From Apostichopus japonicus (Eukaryota; Echinodermata; Holothuroidea; Aspidochirotida; Stichopodidae), in the NCBI RefSeq assembly GCF_037975245.1, contig NC_092567.1, positions 17,474,376 through 17,538,375 of the forward strand: a stretch of DNA of 64,000 bases, in the 5' to 3' direction. Below the pieces are notes generated by a model. It was not told the DNA's origin. It saw nothing but the letters and a program-made list of their open reading frames with translations, and ran no database searches. Every line of letters starts with the position of its first letter. Within the stretch, counting starts at the first letter, position 1. Shown piece by piece: positions 23,301 through 35,300 of this stretch. The position numbers and the translations under genes were made by a program.

Positions 23301-26300
23301 GCAGTCTACTGCAATAGCATCACTGTAAGTTCTAGCTATAAATATGCTAGCTTTACGTTGCATCTATGAGCTCCATCTGTGGAGATTTAACTGCATAGTC
23401 TCACCGGTGGTGAATATTTTAAGTAGTATCTATGTTCTAACTATAAAAGAGGACTTATAATAACATCTGTGTTCTAAACAGCATAACATGAAGCTGTAGA
23501 AGGGATGAACTTGCTATATGAGTGAACTACTGTAAGCACTGTATACATAAAGGGATTACCGTACGTATGGCAAAGACCATCTAGATTTCAGATAACTCTT
23601 CATACAGTAGCATCTATAAACTGTGAAGCAGACAGCTTAAGATGGATTTGTGAGGAAAAATCCTTGTAGCATCGATCAAGTTGCTTAACTATGATATTAC
23701 GACTGCAATTAACATGTATCTACATCTGTGGGAGAATGTCTGATTATAGTTCTTAGGAATTTAGCGAGGCGACCGACGTTTACATACCCTGTATACATTC
23801 CGTATCGCTTAAAGGTTAAAATATCTAGTTGCAACAATGATAACGGATAATGTATACTCTCATGGCATATTAAACAATCTAGCTCAAGTGATATATATGT
23901 GTCCGTCTGTGACATTCAATTCAAATTCATTCTCCTAAATGTGGGGAAACATTTGGGCCAGAGGGATGATGTAACCATTGCACATTTTGTAAGTGACTGA
24001 AATGGTTCATTTTGTCATGTAACAGGTTTTCCATATATTCCAAAGTAGCTCTTCGCGATATTTTGATGGACAATATTTCCAAACCGCCCTGTTAATACTC
24101 GCAACAATAGATATGCTATCCTAGAGGATTAAATCAAAGGAATCTTCATCAGTAACGAAGGTAAAAAGAATCGATTTCAGTCAATTAGTCTAATTTTAAT
24201 TTGTAACTTGGAAATTATTTTGCCTTACTTTGCGACAGATATAATCACACATATATATATGTGTTTTTTTTTGTTGAAACCTCAGTTGAATATTTTCTCA
24301 TTTTTGTGGACTGCACATCTTTTAAATGATCCTGTACAAAACTTGGCATTACCCCATTTTCTACTGAACTGCATCAATTATTATTATATATTACTATACA
24401 AATAGATCAAAATCAACTATAAAAGAGCAATTTTAAATGTACAAAAAAAAAAACAGGACAAATCCCAAAATTAATTGCTACAGATTTATCCAAGCTCAAT
24501 TTAATAACCATTACCGCAACGCATTAGAAAATTGGTCTTCTTAATACGTTACTTGCCGTAAATTTCCAATGATTAGATTTGTGCGAGATATATGTAAAGA
24601 TCTAATCTCTGCTTTCAGAGTTGAAACGGTAAAATGACGTTGCTTCACTGCAACGAGTGTGCCATATTTTAGAGTGATGCTAGTACCTGCTAAATTGCTT
24701 GAAAGGTTTGCAATGTAAAGGAGCTAACCATATAGTTGCGAGCCCAGATAATTAAGGCCTGGAAAAAAACAAAAAGCGATTCTTCACTTCACTGCGCAGA
24801 TCCACAGCTAGTTGTCAATTATTTTTTGATATAGTATGTAAAAGTCTTTCTCAGAAAGAAAGAAAGAAAGAAAGAAAGAGATCTATTAAGAACTCGATAC
24901 TATTTTGCAGTGGTTCCCTGTACGTCAATGGTAGCGAACCAACCATGGCATGTGATTTTCTTTTGATCCTTTTTGGTTCCTAGTCTTCATTGGCCAGGAA
25001 TATTTTGGGACAGTATGTACATCGAGTAAACCTAAAGTTTGTCTGAACCGCGCTGGCAGCCAAATTAGTAGCATAACCAAAGAGGGAAGGGGCTTGGAGA
25101 GGGAGGGGACTTGGAGAGGGGGGCTTAGGGGATGTTCCAAGTCTTTTAAATGGGGAAATGTTTTTTTATAAATTTACACTATGGCCAAGGTTAGACTCTC
25201 CTCTTTCCCCCTCCCCCCCTCGATCATCCTACACACTAACTGCATATGGCAAGAAGAAAGGTTTGCATTGCTCCAACCAAGAAAAATATAAATGAATTCA
25301 GATTTATGGACATACTTGAATTCTAACTGACCCAGTCAAGTGATAGCAAATTTATATAATTTGACAAATTTGGATAAAAATCATTAATTTTAATACCTTT
25401 GTATGATAAAGTATACGTTTCGTAACCAGTCTCTTGTCATTCAAGTCACCTTCCAGTGATATATATACATATATATATATTATATACACGTAGCTAGCTT
25501 TTCCAGCTGAACTGGATTTAATGCACGCCTGGCCGATTCCATTCTTGTCGAGAGAAAAAAATGGCTTTCATTCACAAATGAGGTTTGACGTTCTGTTTAT
25601 CCCCGCAGAAGGGTGATCTTGGGCGTCACAATAACCTTGAGAGCCCCATTTAATTTTTTTGGACAGTTTCAAAGATCTACGACAGTTCTACTACTACTAC
25701 GTAGTAGGTACGATCAGTCTGTACACATCGATATATTTAAACAGTGTCTGTTTAATTGGTAAATTGCACACAGTGGTGGTGGCTGTACAGAGTACAATCT
25801 TAGGGTGTTGTATACATTAGTTCTAGACCTGCATGTCCATGGACATATATATTGCAATGTGAAAGAATTTTCACAGTCATTGCCATGGTGTGTTATACAA
25901 GAGATGGATAATATACAAAAGGATAATATACAAAAGTATCTCTTTTACAAACAAAGAAAATAATGGAAATGGAGAAAGGAAAATAAACAGCCCGATTGAA
26001 ATTTTCAAGCTTCGAAATTTAACATTAATACAAATATGGCACTCCAAGGAAATTATACAACCAAAAAGTACCCCTGTATTTATTTGACATTATTATTTGT
26101 ATTATTTGACATAGCTTGTTTGAAACAACAACCGTGGATAACGTTCTTTATATGCTGTTGCTTGAATGTCGATTGCCGAAAAACACTGTTATCGCAAAGT
26201 TTTATTCAAACTTAAGACATCGTACCCCGAAATTTGTTTCACCCAAAGTAGGAAGAATTTCGGCAAGAATATAATTTGAGGATTTGGTTCAATTCCCACC

Positions 26301-29300
26301 AATTTCATCGCCAAGATACTTTCATGTTAGAGTGCAGTAACCAGGAAATTGGATTTTTTTTTTTTTTTTTTTTTTTTTCTTTGAATGTTGATATTTTTAC
26401 TCTTTTTTTTACTCTCTTTCAACCTTTAAGGCAAATTAATGAAGCTACACATTATAGATTTTTACGTTCTTTTTTATAATGATCATCAAAGTCATGGAAA
26501 ACTTTATCAAGATAAAACTTTAAGAGATTTATTCCTACCAATGTGGTACTAACTTGAATCCGATTGTTTCTATATTAGTCTAACCCTCTACTGCTATGCA
26601 GCTACACTCTACAGTAATGCATGATGTATGTAATGGTGAGATCTTGCAACAGCTATATTCTCTGAGGAATCAACCCCATGAATTATTTTGTTATTTTTCT
26701 TGGCCCTTGTGATGATAGAGGAAATCATAAAATATAAACTGGCAAAGTTGCTCTTCTATGACAGATTTCAATATTCCCCAGTAGCCTAGAGATTATTGTT
26801 GACCCATATCAGCAGCCATTATGACCCCTGAAGGTAGGAAGGTTCATTTCTTTGACCTAGTTATGGTAACACATTGACCCATTTAGAGATTGACAGTGGC
26901 CGGTCGTTTCGGATATCTCTAGTAAAGCTATAAAACGGTGGATATTAAAACCATCCATCTTCATAGTTTCAATCTTGGGATCACTCCAGGTTTTTAGCTA
27001 TGGAATTAATTCCATAGGGTTTGCATAGAGTTATCAAATATTAATGAATTTCATAAATTAAGCGATGAAAATTCCAAAATTGCCGAAACACTCGGGAGAG
27101 AAGGTTTTAAAGTCATTTCGTGATGCCGATATTTGGACGTGGCGAAAAGTGCAAACGCAGGTGATACCGACAAAATGAAACGGTTTTCATTGTTACAGGA
27201 CTGAACAGGTTTTTTCCAAGGGAAGTTACTGACATTTTTTCATTTGGGTTATTGAGTGAAAAACAATTGTTGTGAACTGTGTTTAGATGTATTTGATATG
27301 GTAGTGAAAAGGAGGGCAGGGTGGGGGGAGGGGGGGGGAGGTTGGAGTTGAAAAGGGGATGTTGGGAGAAGGAGGGATTGGGAAAGAGAAACAAGAGGTA
27401 ATTACAAGATATATAACTGCAAAATATTGTTTGTTTTTGAATGGAAAAGATTCTGTTTTTTTGCAGTTGCTTAGGGGAAATTACACTCAAGTTTTAGATC
27501 TGAAAAACCTTGAGGGCAGATTGGTAAAGTAATATAGTGATTCAAATCTTTCTCTCAGTGATTCTTACACAGTTGATGAAGGTTTTGAACTGGTGAAGAC
27601 TTATCACAGGTTCACCAAAAATATCACTGGTTAGCCATTAAAATTTCACTTTCCCCACTGATAAGGGATAATCAAAGCATAGCAGGTGTCATACTTTGTG
27701 GTTTCTTGGTAACCAAAAAAAGTATTAGATTTGGTCTGGTGGGATACCTGACTGGACCAGCACAGCTAGTGGAGGGATGTGGCTTCACTTGTTGATGAGA
27801 AATAAAGGGAAAAGAAGGAACGAATTTTGGATGAAATTGTTATGGATGTGTGATGATATGTGTTTATATACAGTATAAAACTGAAGTGCATTGATCAGGA
27901 ATGTGAATGCATGATGCTTTATGGGGGAAGGGCCAAGTTGATAGTTTAAATATTGTACGTTGCCTTGAATCTGCTAAATCTGCCATCAGAACAATTAACT
28001 TTTTAAGTAATTTATTCATAATTTAATTAAAGAAACAGTTTAAGAAATTACCTCAAGACAAAATTCCTCAATGTGAGGTAAAAAAAATTCCATGAAAATA
28101 GCAGTGTCAAAAGTCGTGGAATATTAAAACAGGGAATCGTTTTTAGCGTTCAAATTTTTTGTAGCATTTTTGAAGGCTCAGTTTTGGAGGGTTTTGAAGG
28201 CTCAGGTTTGAATTTTCTTAACATAATAAAATACTAGGGTTCCTGTCTGCAAAAATTGCTATACATCTTGACACTTGTATGATCAGCAATTTTACCTTCT
28301 TGCGGTTCGATACTGGATAAATTATTCCCTGGTCAGTTCCTCCCCCTCCTCCCCCCCCCCAATATACATACATTAACTGTGAGAGTTGCAACATTTTATG
28401 TAAGTATTGAAATTAGGAGTGGTAAACATTCAAAGTTGTTAATTCATTTAAGATCTTGTGGTTAGTTTGAGGAGTATCCAGATAGGCGTAAATTTTACTT
28501 GACATTGTCGAAAATATATAGAAAAGTTACAACTGGATGGATATTTCCGGTTGCTGACGTTGATTGCTATCTGAAAATGTTGGAAATTTTCTGCATCGTT
28601 TGATCAAAACCATATTCTCACGGTGCATCTTGTATACAGGGAGGATGTGAATTTCGAGTTCCAATTTCGAGTGACATTTTGTGAATGTATGTAGCAACAG
28701 CAGAATGAGTGATGTTGTAATGACCAATTCAGCTGAAGAAATGTTTTTATTTTTCCCCTTGATTGACAATATATTTAACTCACTTACTCATACCTGGCTC
28801 ACGGTAAATATTTCTACCCCAAAGTTGCCATTTAATGGAATTCTAAAACTCAGAGAACGTACATGTTGACAGCTATTCTACCTAAAGCCAAACATTTCAA
28901 AGTTTAACACATTTCAAGGACCATCATATAATATCATCAAAAGGAATATAAAAGCTTTTGAGGGAACATTCATTCTGGTGACATCGCAGACCACCATCCA
29001 CTGTCACCCACTCTATGGAAGAATGGAGGGTTTAACCTGTCAATTAATTTAAAATAGGTCAACTACTTTCAATCCACCATATCTGGATCTAGGTTAAAAT
29101 TCTGAGCTTTTCTGCTAAGAGTGGAATTTTTTTTCTTTTCCATATCAGTGGCACATTGCCTGGCACGGGAAATATCCCTCTAAACGGATATATTACATTA
29201 CAATGCAACCTGCTATTTTATGTAAGAATATTAGGTTAACTAAGGTGGGTAAAGGGTGGGATAAGGGGTGGGTTTGGGAGGCATTATGTAGAGTGATAAA

Positions 29301-32300
29301 TTTGTGTTATCTGATAAATGTTTTGCTATAGATGCGGTGTAAATTGAAGGTAGCATGTTAATACATATTGTAGATATGACTGTTTTTGCAACACTAACTT
29401 ACTTTTACCCAATATGGCCGCACAGCTTTTCGTTAACGCTGGCTTGGGAGTTGCTAATAATGTTATTGTCTTAATAACTAGATAGCCGAAAGCCAATTTG
29501 TTTCCCGTAAATCATTAATTGGTTAAGAATATCTTGAGATTGTGGCAATTTTTTTTTCCCCCCCCTGATGGCTGACGTCCGGGGCTCGCAATTTTTTTTG
29601 TTTTTAGCTATGGATTATGTAATTAACATTGATAAAGAAATGAAAAGTTAATGTCCTTGCTAGAGGCTGGAGAGCTGGTCACGCTAATAGATTATACTCT
29701 GGGGAAATTTTTGTTAATGGCTATAGAAAGCCAAATGGGCAATAATTACTTTAACATCTGCGATGGGAAAGGCCTACGGAATAATTAAGAAAAAATGAGA
29801 AGCCAGATACGTCTAAGGCTATAATAGAAAGGAGGAAAATTTTATCCATAAAGCAAGAGTAAAAGAAACAAAATATATATATATATTAGATGAGTTTGTT
29901 CCATGAGGAGGGAATCGAGCAATAAGGGAAGCTTTTGAAGAGGACGTGTAATTTGATATTGGTAATCAGGGAGGATTAAGTAGTCGGCCCTAAAAATAGA
30001 AGAACAAACCAGTCTATTAATTTCAACTTTTCATCTTCTGGAATTTTGGTAATGAGAGACAGAGGGAGAGAAATATGGAAGCATTCAAAGATAATTTTTT
30101 TTCTTGTGGTGATTTTTGAGGAATTTGTCAGTTTTGTTTTCCTGCGTTCAAAATGTCTGGTGGTCAGTGCTGCAAGCTGTTATTAGTTACATCATGATAG
30201 CAAATAGGAAGTACAGACAGTACTATTGGTAGCAGGGGAAAAAATTAATCCGGCTATCGCATATCAAAATGCTATACAAAATGGCCAAGTTGCTACACAA
30301 ATGCAAAGATTTATCGCAAATTTTCTTTACAATTAATCATACTTTTCTTCTGTATTTTTTTGAGAAGTAAAGATTCTTAAATCTAAAACTGCCACACAAA
30401 ATGTGAAATAAATCTCCCTGGATGGGTAACCCAGGTCTGAATTTTAATGCCTAGTGTGCATGAGGATTACAAAGAGTATTAAATACTTGCTTCATTGTGT
30501 GCATGATGTCTTATATACAGTAGTGCTAGATGTTGTAGGGGTTTCTTGTGATGCATTACCTCTTATAGTTAAGTTTGGTTGTTTCCTCCTATTTAAAACA
30601 GTTGTTTATTTTTTTTACTATGGTTACTTGACCTAAGTAGCCTCCCCGGTCTCCTATATGAGTATATGTTGTCTCATATACAGGAGTGCTATATGTAGTA
30701 TAGGTTTCATGTGATGTAAACCTCTTGTAGTAAAGTTTGGTAGTTTTCTCCTAATTTTAAAACTTCAACTCTGTGAATTCTCCAATGCTATGATTTTCTT
30801 TTTGGTGAACATAGTTTGGTCAAATTCAGTTCAGTTTCGTTTTGTGAAGGGTCTCAATAGGACATGCAATTGTCCAGGAAATGAAATCTGCTTCAGAGTT
30901 TTGTTTTCAATGTGTACTCAAACTGCTCTTATCAGTTTTCACCCTCTGAGCTTGAAGGGTTAACAGGTTATCTTAAATGGTGCAAACTTTGCCTAAAGGG
31001 ATCAGCAGGTTCTCAAATGGGCTTAAAATAGGCCATTTTCTCTGTGATTTATACTAGATGACATTTGCTTTGGCAGTAGGTTGTGAAATTATTTTACAGT
31101 GTATTTACAATATCAGGTAGAGCTCTCATTAATAACAAGTGTTAAAGGGAGGGTTGCAAGGTGCTAGCTCAAATTTGGTAAAAGAAAATGTCCTTTATAC
31201 ATACATCTATGTGTCTATATATTTCACATAGGAAGACAGTTCTTTCTGGATATTGACACATGTTGGAATAAGCATGCCATATACTGTAAAATCCTTACCA
31301 GTGAATTAATTGGTTAATGCCCACAAGTGAGTGCTACAAATAAGAGATGGAAATCTCTGATCTTTTCTGGTTCTCACATAATTCCTGGAAAAATGTTAAC
31401 TCACTTGCTGTACATTAGTGAGATAGTTATTTGGAATCAGAAGCAAGTTATATGGCAAGGAATCACAAAGCCAACTTTCTTTGTGGTTAATGGTTATGTT
31501 AAAGTACTAGCTATGGTACTAGGCCTAAATAGTCCAATGGTAGTACATTATACACTCAAAGGTAGGACTATGATTCTAATCTTCTAGTAGAAAATTGTCA
31601 TATAATGACTCATCAACTCCACAAATCGTGGATGGAAGTGTGTACATGGACAGTATTAATAAAAGTCCTAAGAAAGGAAGAATTTGTTCTGTATTCTAAT
31701 GATAGAAAGTAGACAGAAGATATGATCCCAAGTTTTAACAAAACTAAAAAAATCCTTATTTGCAGGATAGAAAACGTATGTACAGAAGTGTTAAGAAAAT
31801 GGGGCTCATTATGACTGCAATCAAACAAAACGAATCTGTTTAACAAAACTGAAAGCATTTCAAGGTGTTAGAAGTAAACCGAAGCATGTGAATTGAATTT
31901 GGCGGTGGTTTTTGGTGCTAAAACCACACAGGTGACAATGATGACGGCCACTGACTTGAACTGATTATGCTTCACTTCAGACATTGCTATATATTTGATA
32001 TTATTTAAAGTTGAAAGTCTTTAAAGTCAATCTTCATCATTTGGTGATGAAGTTTTGGTTATAAAATTTTGAGGATTAAATCTACTTAACCAGATGCTGA
32101 TTAAACTTTAATATAGGGAAACAATCTAAGAGAGCTTCTTCTTTATTAAGATCATTTTAAGTAGGAAGGCAAGATGTGGAAAAGCTGCAAAACCAAACCA
32201 AAATGTGCTTGTAAGTTTGATACCATGTCGAGAAGGTGATGAATGTGAGAGATAGGCAGGGGCATTGAGAAACGGATCGGTCCCTTAGGTCAATTATGTC

Positions 32301-35300
32301 GTCGGGGGCCCCATTCTGTAGCCATCCCAAAACTAAGAATACGCTATCTTCAATTCCATATTTTCCCAGGTCCCCCAGTTCACCCCAAACTTTGTGGGTG
32401 TAGCCGTCTTACCAACCTCCCCCCCCCCCTCGTCCGGCCTGGTGATAAAAAAATGGATATCCATCTCCTCTTTGTAAACTGCTAGTAGATGTGTTCTGCT
32501 CTTTTTGTCTGTTTTCGATCCAGTGATTTTGCGATGGAAGACATTGTATATAGTGTTTAAGTTTGTGATCAGTGTTATAATTGTCGACATAACACCTGAT
32601 TTATTGAAAAGCTGTTCGTCATGTTGCTTTTGTTAACCTTTTGTGCTCTTTTGTGATGTAATTCTTAGGATGACTAGCCAAGTTTCTTCACAAATTTGAA
32701 GAGGAAAAAAAAAGAATGTGAAACATTTTGACATGTCTACTGCCATTATACATGTGGTTACAAATCTAGTATGGAAAAGTATGTGGGAGTGAACATATTC
32801 CAGAATTAAAATGTAACCATTACTTAATAAACTACTCAACAGAGTTAACTTCTTCTCTTTTTCACCAAATTTGTTTGGTGAAAAGAATTAATTTAGAGGG
32901 GGGGCTCGTAGTTTGATACATTGAAGACTTTTTTTAAATTAAAAGCGGATAAGGTTTGGTTAAAATGTTGATCAAACATAGACAACTACGTTAATGTTGG
33001 TTCCTCTTTTCTTTTTTCTTTGCTTATCACAGCAGTGAGATATGGCAGGGTACCACACAGGGGTAAGGTCAAGTCACCGACCACGCCGACAAATGGCATA
33101 GCGCCCTCAATGCCAGGCATGAGGAAAAAGAGCACGGACTCGGTGGAGAGTATGCGACCAGTGGACGTAGACGAGATGTATATGCCAGTACCACCCATGA
33201 ACGGAACAAATTACAACTATGCCCCACCCTCATACCTTGTACCCCCACCCCAAGGGACTGGGGACACCCAACTTCAGATTAAGCAGGCTGAAATGTTTGA
33301 CTTAGTCAGCACAGTCTCGTATGCATTCCGTATGACTTGTTACTACACGCCGGAAAATGCGCCGTTTCTCAGGGATTTCTCTTTTCCTCAGGTGAGAGAT
33401 GTTTACCTCGTTTGAAAAATTTATAATAGCCCAAAGAACAAGTGTTTGCCATTTTAAATGGCAACTTTTTATGTTTTGTAAAGACTGTTTTTTTAATCTT
33501 TTTGTAAGCTTTAACAAAAGCTAGTACTCTTTTTCCATGACCTGATATTATAAAGTCATTCTTTTGATTGTAGACCTTGAATTAGTCTTCCAACTGGCAA
33601 ACAATCCTACAGTTTATTTGATGTTTACTACCTTTCTGTTTGATTACCATCGGTTCTTTTTATATCATAGGAGAAACAAAAACTTCTGTTGAGACTTCCG
33701 TATTTAAGTAATGATGACTTTGTAAAGTGACCCATTTGTATAGACCAAAATGAACTGGAGGGGGGGGGGGGGGAAGGGGGGGGTTAATAAGTCTTGAAGA
33801 AAATGGCAAAATTCTTGGCATCTTTGTCAAGTTGCCGAATTGGTCATGGTTATTGAACACTCACGATGCAAGCGATGCATAGCACCTTTGATTGAATAAC
33901 ACCTATAGTTGAAGTGGTTATAACATTTTCATTTTGTAAGTATTTGAAATGTTTAGACCTCCTTTACAATTTAAGCAATTATACATATAAAACACCTAGA
34001 TGGTAGCAGTAGTAGATATTGAGTACAGGACCTATGATATCAACAACTGCACTGTTCATAGTACCTGTAGTTTCATCATAATTACTTAGCAGCCATGTTT
34101 GCAACAGTTACACTATATTTATATACAGAATCAATGGTTGTGATGTTACTGTGTATATAGACCTATGGTTGCAGCAATTACACTGTGTGTATGATTAAAT
34201 AGTACGTGTACCAACTATGGTTCCAATTAGTCTAAAGTGTACAGCACCCACAGTTGCAATCCTTCTTGTGTGTGTAACAAGTACCACTGCAATCGTTAGA
34301 AATGTGTAATTTCATATCGCTACTCATTTAATCTCTGACAGGATGATCCGAACTCTCCCTTTCAAAATGACATGGAAACCAGAGGGCGCCATCACTGGGT
34401 CCAACTGGCGGAGATAATGGACCATGCTGTCAGCGGCCAGGTGGAGTTTGCCAAAGCAATCCCGGGGTTTCGCAATCTTTCTCAGGACGACCAGCTTCTG
34501 CTGCTGAAGGGGAGTTTCTTTGAGATGTGGGTGATCCGGATATCGGGACTGGTGCAGACCCAGACGCAGAACGGCCACCACCACCACGGCAGTAACGGAG
34601 TGCAGCATCCCGTCCCACCACCAATGTCCAGCCCTCAGGGGGGCACCCTCCCTTCACCTATGGGTTCACCGGCGGTCTCGTTGCTATGGCAGCAGCTCAT
34701 GCACGTTCTGGGGGCCGACATATACCACGCCATGAACAACTTTGCTCAGGAATTCAATTCATGGAATCTACTGGAGACAGAGATAGCATTGTACGCTGCC
34801 TGCTTGCTAGCGGCGCACGGAAACAGTTAAGTTTTGTCACCTCTTTGGGGAAAAGGGTGTTTTTCTTTCTGCTTTCTTTAATACTTTTTTATATGTACTT
34901 GTAGTATCATCATCTAATTATTCTGTGCTTGAAGCAAAAGGCAAGCAATAAAACTCAAGATGAACTTGTGGAGTTAGCTGCTGTTCTCTAGCTTGTAGAG
35001 TTTAGCTGTAGTCCTCTAACTTGGGGGGTGGCTGCCATTTTGTAGAGCTAGCTGCTGTTTATTTCATTAACTTTTTCCAATTCATAATTAATTCTGGAGA
35101 GTTCCTTCAGCAAATTTCCGGATGTAATTGTAACCACATGTACCACTCCCTTCATTGAGGGCCAGTTACAAATATTGCATAGCCAGAATAGTGGTAAGTT
35201 ACAATGCATTGCAAGTATAGCTTTGAAGAAGATTAGTCGTCTCGTTTCAGGATAGGTTATTTAAAGTTTACCACCAAAAGGAATAACCTGCATTACACCT

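Larger units (their letters stand above)
21957..33032 (+). other. Receptor intron between second finger and hinge (11.1 kb)
   Basis: GTAAAG to CACAG. Holds the palindrome array (22771-23335), a GAAA microsatellite (24853-24880), a T25 run (26354-26378), C10 and C11 runs (28351, 32419) and a 163-bp period duplication (30507-30770). Most of the rest is plain AT-rich sequence in which I see no exon. Confidence 0.8.

Noticed and set aside
34324-34657. Minus-strand frames over the ligand-domain exon
   Set aside because: Antisense shadows of a GC-rich coding exon; the + strand carries the conserved receptor motifs.
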